Assembly: GCF_016892625.1 (NCBI RefSeq)
Contig: NZ_JAFEMW010000006.1
Coordinates: 1-64,000, forward strand
Length of the DNA: 64,000 bases
Reading direction: 5' to 3'
Origin: Brevibacterium sp. RIT 803
Lineage (GTDB): Bacteria; Actinomycetota; Actinomycetes; Actinomycetales; Brevibacteriaceae
Shown: piece after piece, positions 48,796 through 57,256 of the stretch
Layout of the letters: the number at the start of each line of letters is the position of its first letter
How positions within the stretch are numbered: position 1 is the stretch's first letter
Made by a program: the position numbers and the translations under genes
The notes under the pieces: generated by a model
The model's input: only the letters and a program-made list of their open reading frames with translations
Databases searched by the model: none
What the model was told of the DNA's origin: nothing

Positions 48796-49731
48796 GTGAG
48801 TCTCGTTCCGGTTCTTCTCGCCCTTATTCCCGTCGTCGTCTTGATCATCGGCGGCATCGGACTCAAACGACTCCCAGGTTTCACGAATTCCGAATTCTGG
48901 TCAGGAGCGGAGAAACTCTCCTACTATGTTCTGCTGCCCGTGCTGCTGTTCTCCTCGGTCGCCGAGGTCAGCGTCGCACATGTACCGCTCGGGCGGTTGA
49001 CGGCGGGCCTCATCGCCCCGACAGTGCTCGTGTCGATCCTCATCATTGCGCTGCGCCGGTTCGTGGCTCGTGACCTGCCGTCCTTCACCTCGGTGCTGCA
49101 GGGTGGGATTCGATTCAACACGTATATAGGACTGTCGATATCGGCGAGTCTGTTCGGGGTCGAAGGCAGTGCCCTGGCTGCCATCGTCGCGGCCGTTCTC
49201 GTACCCACGGTGAATATCGTATCCAGTCTCGGATTCGAGTTTCTGCGTACCGGACCCAGCTCCATTGTCGGCATCCTCCGCGTCGTCGTGACGAATCCGC
49301 TGGTCATCGGGTGCGCGGCCGGTGGACTGTTCAATCTCACCGGTGCAACGGTTCCGGCTGTCGTCGACTCGGTTCTGTCTCCGCTGGCGGCTGCGGCTCT
49401 GCCGATCGGACTCCTGTGCGTCGGCGCGGGTCTGCGGCGGTTCCCGTTGCGGGCGCAGGTAGCCGCCATGGTCAATTCGACCGTGGTCAAGCTCATCGTC
49501 TTACCTGCACTGACCTTGCTCGCCTTGGTTCTGCTCGACGTTCCCACCACGCCTGCCCTGGTCGCCATGATCTTCCAGTCGATCGCCACGGCAAGCTCCG
49601 GCTATGTCATGGCCCGCCAGCTGGGCGGAAATTCGCAGCTGATGGCCGCCCTCATCGCGGTCCAGACCGTACTCATGCTTCTGACTCTTCCTTTCGTCCT
49701 GCTCGTCTCCCAAGCTGTGCTCGGAACCTGA
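48796..49731 (+). CDS. AEC-family transporter
   Basis: The 311-residue membrane protein has about ten helices, with GIGLKRLPGFTNSEFWSGAEKLSYYVLLPVLLF (in parts) at the start, FNTYIGLSISASLFG, and PIGLLCVGAGLRRF, the layout of the auxin efflux carrier family that exports small carboxylates in bacteria. The start is a GTG at 48796 with only a weak ribosome binding site. The substrate is not predictable. It is followed by a long hairpin. Confidence 0.85.
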   Translation: MSLVPVLLALIPVVVLIIGGIGLKRLPGFTNSEFWSGAEKLSYYVLLPVLLFSSVAEVSVAHVPLGRLTAGLIAPTVLVSILIIALRRFVARDLPSFTSVLQGGIRFNTYIGLSISASLFGVEGSALAAIVAAVLVPTVNIVSSLGFEFLRTGPSSIVGILRVVVTNPLVIGCAAGGLFNLTGATVPAVVDSVLSPLAAAALPIGLLCVGAGLRRFPLRAQVAAMVNSTVVKLIVLPALTLLALVLLDVPTTPALVAMIFQSIATASSGYVMARQLGGNSQLMAALIAVQTVLMLLTLPFVLLVSQAVLGT

Positions 49732-49771
49732 GGACACCGACTTCGTACCCCGAGAGCTGAGCGCGACGATA

Positions 49772-49814
49772 GCTGAGAGCGGCCGGACCCAAGTTGGGTC
49801 CGGCCGCTCTCAGC
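49772..49814. terminator. 21-bp inverted repeat, terminator between AEC and ferritin genes
   Basis: Arms 49772-49792 and 49794-49814 are exact complements around a single central base, so in practice a loop of about five bases. Confidence 0.8.
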
Positions 49815-49863
49815 AGGTCCGACGGTGACCAGCGGTCACTCGTCCATGATCAGCATCGGTCGA

Positions 49864-50379
49864 TCACTCGTTGTCAGCCTTGATTTCAGGGTGACGTGAT
49901 CCGAGCTCGGAATCGATCCGGAGCAGTCCGGAACCGCTGTCGGCAACGCGCTCCAGGCGACCGATGATCTCCGAGATGGTCGATTCCTCCTCGACCTGCT
50001 CGTCGATGAACCAGTGCAGAAGAGGCAGGACGTCGAGGTCGCCCTCCGACTGCGCGGTACGGTACAGATTGCGGATCGACTCGGAGACCTTCTCCTCATG
50101 TGCCAAGGCTGCCTTGAAGTAGTCGATGGGCTGTGAGCCCGAGACCTTCGGTGCAGCGATGTCACCGATCTGGGGAGCGAAGTCGCGATCCTGGCAGTGC
50201 TGGATGAACTTCGCGGCGTGGACCTGCTCCTCTTCGGCCTGCGCACGCATCCAGCGTGTCATGCCGGGAAGATCGAGATCGTCGAGTTGGATGGACAGCT
50301 GCAGGTAGACCATCGACGCTTCGAGCTCGAGAGTGACCTGCTCGCCGAGGACCTTCTGCATAGCGGGGCTCAACTGCAT
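49864..50379 (-). CDS. ftn: Ferritin
   Basis: The 171-residue iron store has the four-helix bundle and ferroxidase ligands: QVTLELEASMVYLQLS, RAQAEEEQVHAAKFIQHC, and IDEQVEEESTISEI. I chose the ATG at 50379 (MQLSPAMQKVLGEQ) because AAGGAG lies six bases upstream; an upstream ATG at 50430 gives 17 extra residues not typical of the family. It is convergent with the AEC gene. The lack of heme methionines suggests a ferritin and not a bacterioferritin. Confidence 0.92.
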   Translation of the reverse strand: MQLSPAMQKVLGEQVTLELEASMVYLQLSIQLDDLDLPGMTRWMRAQAEEEQVHAAKFIQHCQDRDFAPQIGDIAAPKVSGSQPIDYFKAALAHEEKVSESIRNLYRTAQSEGDLDVLPLLHWFIDEQVEEESTISEIIGRLERVADSGSGLLRIDSELGSRHPEIKADNE

Positions 50380-50577
50380 ATGTTTCTCCTTCGCGATACG
50401 AGACGGATTCGTTCCGTCCTCATGTTCCATAGCCTGACACCTTTTCTAGAATGGTTCCAGTGTGGGAAGGCTCGGCAAACAATGCTGAGGCATGGCATAC
50501 CTGACCCAGCAGATTCGGCGAGTTTATCGATGCCGTGACTATGGACTTGCAACTCTGGCCGGTGCCAAGCTGGTTCC

Positions 50578-50859
50578 ATGCAGAACCGAATTGACGAACT
50601 CAAGCAATGGCAATCAGCCGACGACGCACTCCATGCACGATTCCTGACAGGATCCTTCGTCAGCGGAGTCACGTTCATCAACGCGATCGCCGACGCCGCG
50701 GAAGCCGCAGGCCACCACCCGGATGTGGACCTGCGGTTCCCGCACGTTGATATCTCCCTGACCACCCATGATGCCGGGTCGATCACCGACAAGGACATCG
50801 ATTTGGCTGCAGAGATCTCACAGATCGCGCAGACTCAGGGCACCGACGCCGAGAGCTGA
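50578..50859 (+). CDS. Pterin-4-alpha-carbinolamine dehydratase (4a-hydroxytetrahydrobiopterin dehydratase)
   Basis: The 93-residue protein carries the family signature AAEAAGHHPDVDLRFPHVDISLTTHDAG, with the catalytic histidines in HHPDV. It normally recycles pterin for aromatic amino-acid hydroxylases, but no hydroxylase gene is in this window. Many bacterial family members have no partner and may act in molybdopterin or transcription. Its 3' end overlaps the amidase gene by 25 bases on the opposite strand. Confidence 0.85.
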   Translation: MQNRIDELKQWQSADDALHARFLTGSFVSGVTFINAIADAAEAAGHHPDVDLRFPHVDISLTTHDAGSITDKDIDLAAEISQIAQTQGTDAES

Positions 50860-52298
50860 GGGCGGCGGCGATGGATCTGAGTCGCTGCTTCGAAGGCATG
50901 CGCCATGCGCAGCAGGTCCACGTCTGCACCCGGCTTCGCGACGAGTTGGACTCCCACTGGCAGTCCTGACTCCGAGAAGCCGGCAGGCACGGAGACTGCC
51001 GGACAGCCAGTGGCCGAGATGAGGCACAGGGCTCGCATCCAATCGAGATAGTTCTCGAGCCCGACCCCGTTGATCTCTGTGGGATATTCGATCGTCGCGT
51101 CGAACGGAAGTACTTGGCAGGTGGTGAGCACCAGGAGGTCGTGCTCTCCGAAGAACCGTTCGATCTCTCCATGCAGACGCGCACGAGCACGGTCGGCGGA
51201 GACCACCTCAGTGCCGGTGAGCTTGAGTCCCATCTCGATGTTCCAGACCACGGAATCTTTGATCTGATCCGGATGCTTCTCGAGCAGAGGACCCCAGGAG
51301 TAGACGAAATCCAGCGCGCGACGAACGTTGAAGACCTCATCGGCATCGCCGAGGCTGGGGATCGTGTCGACGACGCCCGCCCCGAGTGAGGAGAGCACGT
51401 CGGCTGTGCCTGCCACGATCTCGTGCACCTCGCTCTCAACGGGAAGCAGCCCGTTCAGGTCCGGGCTGAATCCGATCTTCACACCGCTGAGGTCGGGGTC
51501 GATGTCGGCTCCCAGGCCAAACTCGGGCAGATCGAAGACGCTGCCCGGCTCGCCGATCGAACGAGGTCCACCAGGCTCTGGTCCGGACGCCGCACTCATC
51601 GCAAGCGCCACATCGGAGACCGTGCGCGCCATGAAACCGCTCTGTGCCAACCATGCGAACGGGTTGCCGAGAAGTGTGTGCGGGATTCGCCCATTCGATG
51701 GGCGGAAACCCACGACATTGTTGAACGAGGCAGGGGAGCGCAGCGAACCTCCCATGTCCGAGCCGTCTCCAGAGGCCTGGATGCCGGCCGCTAAGACTGC
51801 GCCGACTCCTCCGGATGAACCAGACGCGGATTTGGACGTGTCATAGGGATTGACCGTGGTGCCGAAGACCGGGTTGAAGGTGTGGGAACCCGCCGCGAAT
51901 TCCGGAACATTGGTCTTGCCCGTCGTGTTGACGCCGGCAGCCTTGAGACGGGAGATGATCAGCGAGTCCGAGTCCGGAACTCGATCAGCCATGATGGGCG
52001 AGCCCCAGGTGGTGCGCAGGCCCGCGGTGTCGTGTGTGTCCTTGTGCGTCATCGGCACTCCGTGCAGCGGTCCGATCGGCTCGCCTTTCGCCACCGCTTC
52101 GTCTGCAGCGCCGGCGCGTGCCAGCGCAGCTTCGTCATCACGGGTGACAACCGCATTGATGGCCGGGTTGAGGGCATCGATGCGAGCCAGATGATCGTTG
52201 AGAGCCTCCCTGGCGGAGATCTCCTTCGTCGCAATCTTGGCTGCCAGCTCACGGGTGGACAACCAGCGCAGTTCCTCGCTCACCGGCTCACTTCCCAA
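50835..52298 (-). CDS. Amidase (amidase signature family)
   Basis: The 487-residue hydrolase belongs to the Ser-cisSer-Lys family: the lysine in LHGVPMTHKDTHDTAG, the cis-serine in KSASGSSGGVGAVLAAG and the nucleophile in SDMGGSLRSPASFNNV. It cleaves amides, and could act on acylated amino acids, peptides or plant or synthetic amides. It is the last gene of the membrane-membrane-M20-amidase operon, overlapping the M20 gene by 11 bases, so it is translationally coupled to it. Confidence 0.92.
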   Translation of the reverse strand: MGSEPVSEELRWLSTRELAAKIATKEISAREALNDHLARIDALNPAINAVVTRDDEAALARAGAADEAVAKGEPIGPLHGVPMTHKDTHDTAGLRTTWGSPIMADRVPDSDSLIISRLKAAGVNTTGKTNVPEFAAGSHTFNPVFGTTVNPYDTSKSASGSSGGVGAVLAAGIQASGDGSDMGGSLRSPASFNNVVGFRPSNGRIPHTLLGNPFAWLAQSGFMARTVSDVALAMSAASGPEPGGPRSIGEPGSVFDLPEFGLGADIDPDLSGVKIGFSPDLNGLLPVESEVHEIVAGTADVLSSLGAGVVDTIPSLGDADEVFNVRRALDFVYSWGPLLEKHPDQIKDSVVWNIEMGLKLTGTEVVSADRARARLHGEIERFFGEHDLLVLTTCQVLPFDATIEYPTEINGVGLENYLDWMRALCLISATGCPAVSVPAGFSESGLPVGVQLVAKPGADVDLLRMAHAFEAATQIHRRRPQLSASVP

Positions 52299-53520
52299 CC
52301 GTGCCGAGAACGGCGCTCAGACCCGCACGAATGCCGGTCTCCAGAGTGGTTTCGACATCATCGGGGGCGAAGAACGGGGAGTGATTTCCTGCCGGCGGTT
52401 CGTCACCGTCGAACTTGGCGGGGGAGTACCCTCCGAAGAACCAGTACACGTATGGCACGTCGATGTCGTCACCGAAGGCCCCGAAGTCCTCGCTGCCTGT
52501 CACGGCCCGGTCCAGGTGCACTTGTTCCTCGCCGAGCTCGGCTCCGAGCACCTCGAGGAACTGATCCGTGGCTGCGGGGTCGTTGTAGCAGCGCGGGAAG
52601 CGGTACATCTCTTCGATGATCGGCTCGGGAGCTCCGGAAGCCTGAGCTTCTGCGAGAATGATCCGTTCGACACGGTTGAGGACGACTTCACGCACTTCCT
52701 CGTTGAAGGTGCGGATGTTGAGTTTGAATTCAGCGGAGTCGGGAATGATGTTCTCCTTCAGGCCGCCGTGGAAGGTACCCACTGTGACCACAGCCATGTC
52801 GCGACCTGAGATCTCACGCGACACGATGGACTGCAGCCGAGTGATCATGTAGGCGCCGAGGACGATCGGGTCGACCGAGCTCTCAGGCTGTGAGCCATGA
52901 GCCTGCTTGCCCCTGACCGTGACTTTGAGACAGTCGGACATCGCCATGGCGGTCTCTTTGGCCACGTAGACGTGTCCAGCCTTGCCGGGCCACACATGCT
53001 GTCCGTAGATGACCTCCGGTCTGACGATCGATTCCCAGAGACCGTCGTCGAGCATCGCCCGCGCACCTTCGCCCGTCTCCTCACCCGGCTGGAAGATCAT
53101 GACCACGCTTCCTGACCACAGATCCTTGTGCTCGACGAGGTAGCGGGCAACATACAGCCCGACGGTGATGTGCGTGTCGTGGCCGCAGCCGTGCATAACC
53201 TTAGTTGTCGACCCGTCGGGAAGTGTTCCCTCCGCAGTCGATGCATAGTCGTATCCCGTGTCTTCGGTGATCGGCAGTCCGTCGGTGTCGGCCCGGTAGG
53301 CCACGACAGGTCCTTCGCCGTTCTCGATGACGCTGACGATGCCGGTGCCGCCGAACGTGCGGGTCTCAAGTCCCAGTGCTTCGAGCGTGGAACGAATGGT
53401 GGCGGCTGTCTGAGTCTCCTGCATGGACAGCTCAGGCGTGCGATGGAAGTCCTTGTAGTCAGCGACCGTCTGAGCGAGGTTGGCCGAAATGGCGTCCCTG
53501 AGGGAGGTATTGAGCGACAT
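52288..53520 (-). CDS. M20D-family amidohydrolase
   Basis: The 410-residue enzyme is of the aminoacylase/AbgB/IAA-conjugate hydrolase group: HGCGHDTHITVG with the metal cysteine and histidine, FQPGEETGEGARAM with the catalytic glutamate, GQHVWP and TGSEDFGAFG. Such enzymes release an amino acid or amine from an N-acyl or peptide conjugate. It lies 66 bases after the smaller membrane protein and overlaps the amidase gene, so two amide-cleaving enzymes share the operon with a putative transporter. Confidence 0.93.
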   Translation of the reverse strand: MSLNTSLRDAISANLAQTVADYKDFHRTPELSMQETQTAATIRSTLEALGLETRTFGGTGIVSVIENGEGPVVAYRADTDGLPITEDTGYDYASTAEGTLPDGSTTKVMHGCGHDTHITVGLYVARYLVEHKDLWSGSVVMIFQPGEETGEGARAMLDDGLWESIVRPEVIYGQHVWPGKAGHVYVAKETAMAMSDCLKVTVRGKQAHGSQPESSVDPIVLGAYMITRLQSIVSREISGRDMAVVTVGTFHGGLKENIIPDSAEFKLNIRTFNEEVREVVLNRVERIILAEAQASGAPEPIIEEMYRFPRCYNDPAATDQFLEVLGAELGEEQVHLDRAVTGSEDFGAFGDDIDVPYVYWFFGGYSPAKFDGDEPPAGNHSPFFAPDDVETTLETGIRAGLSAVLGTVGK

Positions 53521-53586
53521 GATGTCCTTTCACGGTGGGTGTCTTCGATGATCTCAGTTATTCGGGGCTGAGCGCCGAGGTGACCG

Positions 53587-54321
53587 TCAGTTGATCCCGA
53601 CGTTATCGCCGTCGCTTGGTCCCTTCTTATCGGTCATAGCCTTATTGCGTGTGAACCAGGTGATGGCGATCGTCACGATGACGACGATGGCAACATCGCC
53701 TGAGGCCAGGACCGGGACGAGCGGAATGAGGACGAGTATGACGAGCGCGGCCGCACCCAAAGCGATGAGCGTGGATTTGACCTGTCTCAGTGAGGCGATG
53801 AGCTGGACCGTGACTCCGCCGAGGATGGCCGGCAGGATGTAGAGCTTGGCCACGAGAGTCACCGGCTCGGGGATGATCGAGACCAACCAGGTACCGAGGA
53901 TTCCGACGAAGAGCACCATCGATGCCACGTGGATCAACGCTGCGCCGCAAATGGCCATGGTCGCGGCATATTCGCCTTTGCGTGTGCCCGGCTTCACCCC
54001 GATGGTGTCCTGGGCGACGATCGCCGACGGCAGCAGCTTGTTCGAGATGTTGCCGATCAGGAACGCCTGGTACATGCCGGCCGGCCCCAGGATCGGGAAG
54101 TAGGTCAGCGGTTCGACGATATAGAAGACGCCGTAGACGGCGAAGACGGCCAGAAATCCCTTGAGGATTTCGCCGAGGTTGACGTCGGCATCCGCAACGA
54201 ACAAGAGGTAGAACGGCACCGAGGTGGCGATGAGGAACCCGATGAACAGCGTGAGAGAACCCCACTTCGTCGTCGTCCGCTCGAAGGCCGCGTGTGAGGG
54301 TGACGTGATGATGTTCGACAT
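53587..54321 (-). CDS. Uncharacterised multi-helix membrane protein, partner of DUF5058
   Basis: The 244-residue protein has about seven hydrophobic segments (around 22-42, 52-72, 75-95, 120-145, 150-175, 180-200, 205-222) with a conserved-looking FPILGPAGMYQAFLIGNISNKLLPS loop and GVKPGTRKGEYAATMAICG. I do not recognise the family. It begins nine bases after the stop of the DUF5058 gene and is followed by the amidohydrolase and amidase genes. The pairing suggests that the two proteins form one membrane complex, perhaps a transporter. Confidence 0.75.
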   Translation of the reverse strand: MSNIITSPSHAAFERTTTKWGSLTLFIGFLIATSVPFYLLFVADADVNLGEILKGFLAVFAVYGVFYIVEPLTYFPILGPAGMYQAFLIGNISNKLLPSAIVAQDTIGVKPGTRKGEYAATMAICGAALIHVASMVLFVGILGTWLVSIIPEPVTLVAKLYILPAILGGVTVQLIASLRQVKSTLIALGAAALVILVLIPLVPVLASGDVAIVVIVTIAITWFTRNKAMTDKKGPSDGDNVGIN

Positions 54322-54330
54322 GATTTCTCC

Positions 54331-55113
54331 TCAGGCTTCGGGTGCGCCGAGACCGGCATAGTGGGCGAAATAGGACGCAATCAGGCCCACAAGCAGGGAG
54401 ATTCCAAGTCCCCATTCCTTGAGCCACGGCTGTTTCAAGGTCTTGGCGAGGAAGAGACAGATCGTCATCACCACGGCGGAGACGAGGATCGCGATGACGT
54501 GTGTCGGAGATTTCGGGAGCTCCCGGAAAGTCAGCGCGGCAAAGGCCGCAAGCAGCGCCGCGCCGGGGATGATGGACATCAGTGCAGGGTTGACCTTCTC
54601 GAGCTTGTGGGAGCTGCGCTTGAAGACCGGAGTCAGGAGCAAGGTCGAGATCATCCACCCGGCACCCGAGAGGCTCATCGCCATGAGTGCGACGATGAAG
54701 ACGCCGCGAGTGAACGTCTCATCGCCGAGACTCGAGCCCATGGTGCCGGCCGCGATCGAGGCCGAGGCGACCTCCGTGGCTGCGGAGCCGATGAGACCGA
54801 CGCGGACGACGACCGGGGGAGTGCCGAAGAGGGGCAGCAGTGCGATGGCGACGAGGACCACGGACAACGAGGGTCCGATCGCCGCAACTCCACCGGCCCT
54901 GAAAGCCGATTTGACCTCCTGTTGGCTCATTCCGGCCGATTCGGCGTTCTTCTTCACCGCATTCATATAGATGAGTGACTGAACGACGACGACACCCATG
55001 ACTGCCATTGCCAGAATCCAGAGAACAGGGGCGTTCGCGAGGCCGAGATAGTCGGCCGATCCACTTGCCATCACCATAGCGGGGCTCCTCACTTCCTTGT
55101 CGGAGTTGCTCAC
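54331..55113 (-). CDS. DUF5058 membrane protein
   Basis: The 260-residue protein has six or more membrane helices; the segment SQQEVKSAFRAGGVAAIGPS is the recurring motif of DUF5058 proteins as I know them. These small membrane proteins often occur next to M20 peptidases and a second membrane protein. No transport activity has been assigned as far as I know. It opens the operon ending with the amidase, so a role in uptake of the substrate of those enzymes is likely but inferred. Confidence 0.75.
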   Translation of the reverse strand: MSNSDKEVRSPAMVMASGSADYLGLANAPVLWILAMAVMGVVVVQSLIYMNAVKKNAESAGMSQQEVKSAFRAGGVAAIGPSLSVVLVAIALLPLFGTPPVVVRVGLIGSAATEVASASIAAGTMGSSLGDETFTRGVFIVALMAMSLSGAGWMISTLLLTPVFKRSSHKLEKVNPALMSIIPGAALLAAFAALTFRELPKSPTHVIAILVSAVVMTICLFLAKTLKQPWLKEWGLGISLLVGLIASYFAHYAGLGAPEA

Positions 55114-55300
55114 AGTGACCGAACCACGTCGTTGTGGTCCGCATCACTTGTGTCAGTAATGTATACCGAGACGGACCCGGATAGATCGTCTTTGATGAGA
55201 CTTCCCGATTGGCGAGAACTGACTTCTCAATGCCGACCATCAATGAATTCAATGTGTACCGTCAGGACCATACCAATCCGCGATCAGGAAGACTCGAACA

Positions 55301-55867
55301 ATGGACGATCCTCTCATCGACAAGTATCTCGACCAGGCGGAGGTTTGCTGGGTCACAGCGCTGAAGAGAGTCTCGAAGGCGAACCTTCACTCGCCGAGCG
55401 GGTGTCGTGAGTGGACCAATGAACAGTTGATCAACCATCTCATCGGAGGTGGGCTGCGCTATCAGAAGCTGCTCGCCCAGGCCCCGCCTGCGGAGGTGGA
55501 GGCCACTCGGGGACAGGACCACCTCGGCGAGAATCTGATCGCGTCGTTCTGGACGCATGAACGGGCGTTCCGAAGGATCGCGGGGGAGAGCGACCTCGAT
55601 AGAGAGGTGCACCATCGAATCGGACTGATCTCCGGCCGCCAGCTCGTGAATATGCGCATACTCGAGCTGGCGCTCCATGCAGCCGATCTGTCAATCGGAA
55701 CCGGTGATGTGTGGCCGATCGATGACGATCTTGCCGAGTACATCTCCACACATCTCGGCGAACTCATTGCTGATTTGGGTTCTGCAGGGGGATACGCTGC
55801 GCCCAGGCCGGAGCCGGACGCCGGAGCCTCACACGCGCAGCGAGTTCTGAACATCTCAGGTCGCTGA
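55301..55867 (+). CDS. Mycothiol-dependent maleylpyruvate isomerase/DinB-like protein
   Basis: The 188-residue protein has the four-helix DinB-like pattern with LHSPSGCREWTNEQLINHLIGG near residue 30-50 (histidine of the metal site in the NHL segment) and ILELALHAADLSIGTG with a further histidine and aspartate, the layout of the TIGR03083/03086 families that use mycothiol. Substrate is unknown; the true maleylpyruvate isomerase pathway genes are not present. AGGAAG precedes the ATG. Confidence 0.78.
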   Translation: MDDPLIDKYLDQAEVCWVTALKRVSKANLHSPSGCREWTNEQLINHLIGGGLRYQKLLAQAPPAEVEATRGQDHLGENLIASFWTHERAFRRIAGESDLDREVHHRIGLISGRQLVNMRILELALHAADLSIGTGDVWPIDDDLAEYISTHLGELIADLGSAGGYAAPRPEPDAGASHAQRVLNISGR

Positions 55868-55890
55868 CCGGCGCACCCTTCGACTCGTGA

Positions 55891-56382
55891 CTACCGCGCC
55901 TTCTTCCTGGAGACGTACATGGTGATCTCTGCAGAGACGAACACATTCCCATCAGCGTCCAGGACGTCGACCGGCACGACCAGATCCATCGGCTCCTCGC
56001 CGAACTCCGGGATCGGGTCGAGCCGGGCGATCGAAGTGACGCCGGTGGTGGCCCTGTCCTTGTATTCGACGGCCATGCCGGCGGGAATCCAGCGATGCGT
56101 GGACGGTACCGTCGCGTCGGTCATGATGCCACCGGCGATCTCCGCCATGTTGCATGATGCGATCGCGTGGTATGTGCCGAGGTGATTGCGCACTCCGCGA
56201 CGATTGGGGGCGCTCACACGGCATAGTCCGGGCGACAGCTCGCGGATGAGTGGATGAACGGTGCGGAAATAGGGGACCTTGAAGCACACTGCTCGAGTGA
56301 AGAGCCAGGTGCCGAATGGCAGCTTCTCCAACGTCTTCCAGATCGTGAAGATCTTTCCGGGAGATGCGGTGTCGACGGTCAT
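55891..56382 (-). CDS. DUF4442 hotdog-fold thioesterase-like protein
   Basis: The 163-residue protein shows the hotdog pattern VRNHLGTYHAIASCNMAEIAGGIM, with the asparagine and histidine positions seen in the 4HBT-like DUF4442 family, and a C-terminal strand pair ending VFVSAEITMYVSRKKAR. Such proteins hydrolyse or bind acyl-CoA. It is convergent with the DinB-like gene with a 23-base gap and has no obvious operon partner. Confidence 0.82.
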   Translation of the reverse strand: MTVDTASPGKIFTIWKTLEKLPFGTWLFTRAVCFKVPYFRTVHPLIRELSPGLCRVSAPNRRGVRNHLGTYHAIASCNMAEIAGGIMTDATVPSTHRWIPAGMAVEYKDRATTGVTSIARLDPIPEFGEEPMDLVVPVDVLDADGNVFVSAEITMYVSRKKAR

Positions 56383-56464
56383 GGAATCGTCCTTTCGGTC
56401 GTGCGCCCTGGCGGATTCTGTGACATCGGGGCCACCTCGGATCGCTCCCTAGCCATGAGCTCTG

Positions 56465-56784
56465 TTACTCCACAGTAACGGATTGGGGGAGTCTCAGCTT
56501 ATCGACGACTCCGACCAGCGCTGATGCCAGGTTCATCTTTGAGTGTCTGAGTGACGAGCCGGTCAAGATGATCAGCCCAGTTCGTTCAGCGTCGAGACAA
56601 CCAGGACGACCGCCGTAGTGGACCCGGGGAAACAACAGGACGTAAGTTGGTGCCGTTGCGCGCTGGAGAGTACGCGCAGGGGAGTAATGGCGACGCATTC
56701 GCCGTCATCGCAGAGGATCTCAGCGGGCTCTGTGCCATCGGCCACGTCACAAAATACGCACGTCTTGTCATGGTCACAACCCAT
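56465..56784 (-). pseudogene. Frameshifted remnant of a HIT-family protein
   Basis: On the minus strand the frame starting at 56784 reads CVFCDVADGTEPAEI and CVAITPLRV, the N-terminal zinc-binding and first strand of HIT proteins (CxxC then DxxCVAF). Near 56680 it breaks, and another frame continues with PTYVLLFPRVHYGGRPGCLDA, which matches the HTLVIPRxHYxDLxxLDA segment of the same family, then runs to a stop at 56465. The final catalytic HxHxH motif is not found. One frameshift plus loss of the active site indicates a decayed gene. Confidence 0.65.
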
Positions 56785-57053
56785 TTGCCCGCAGCGCCAC
56801 CTCCTCGAATTTGCCTACGACGACAATTCTCGGTCGACCGGCGCGACTTCACGTCTTCGCGTCTGTCGCCTGCCTCGCATCGGAAGATTCGGAGGCTCAC
56901 CATCCCGTCTCCGAATACGGGGGCACCAGCGGAAGGCGCGGTCACCACTGGTTGACGAAAAGCACACATGGCAGAACCCAATGCACATGACAGAACCCAA
57001 GAGGAGTGGTCCCGAGAACGTTTACTTAACATAATGTATATTATCGGCTTTAC

Positions 57054-57079
57054 TGACACTCCTGCGCGGAGGAGTGTCA
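57054..57079. terminator. 10-bp hairpin with six-base loop
   Basis: TGACACTCCT (57054-57063) pairs with AGGAGTGTCA (57070-57079). It could terminate a transcript but no gene ends close to it. Confidence 0.45.
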
Positions 57080-57155
57080 CTGCAGGTCTACCCGAGCCAC
57101 CGGACTCGCATCCAGCAGATCAATCCAACGGACGCCAACCAGGCATCAATGGCAA

Positions 57156-57189
57156 CGGCCGCGGATGGCTTACGTGCCATCCGCGGCCG
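57156..57189 (-). terminator. Perfect 14-bp hairpin terminator after rpf
   Basis: Arms 57156-57169 and 57176-57189 are exact complements with a six-base loop, about 70 bases past the rpf stop. Confidence 0.8.
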
Positions 57190-57256
57190 CCGATGTGCTC
57201 AACGCGCGTCAGCGCTGAGCATGTGTCAGCCAGCTGCATTCGCCTCAGCTGTCGAC

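Larger units (their letters stand above)
56785..57256. other. Region with hairpins and an AT-rich palindrome, no gene
   Basis: About 470 bases between the HIT remnant and rpf. Overlapping open frames on both strands give no family resemblance. It holds an AT-rich near-palindrome ATAATGTATATTAT (57031-57044), a 10-bp hairpin (57054-57079) and the rpf terminator (57156-57189). Confidence 0.5.

Noticed and set aside
50424..50442. Possible IdeR/DtxR iron box before ferritin
   Set aside because: The core TAGCCTGAC resembles the consensus, but only about half of the 19 positions match and the second arm is missing.
53642..54658. Minus-strand open frame of 338 codons across the two membrane-protein genes
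   Set aside because: Its translation is rich in Arg, Pro and His with no helices or motifs, while the other frame gives two clear membrane proteins with adjacent start and stop signals.
56618..57034. Plus-strand open frame of 138 codons
   Set aside because: It is opposite the HIT remnant and shows no protein-like features.
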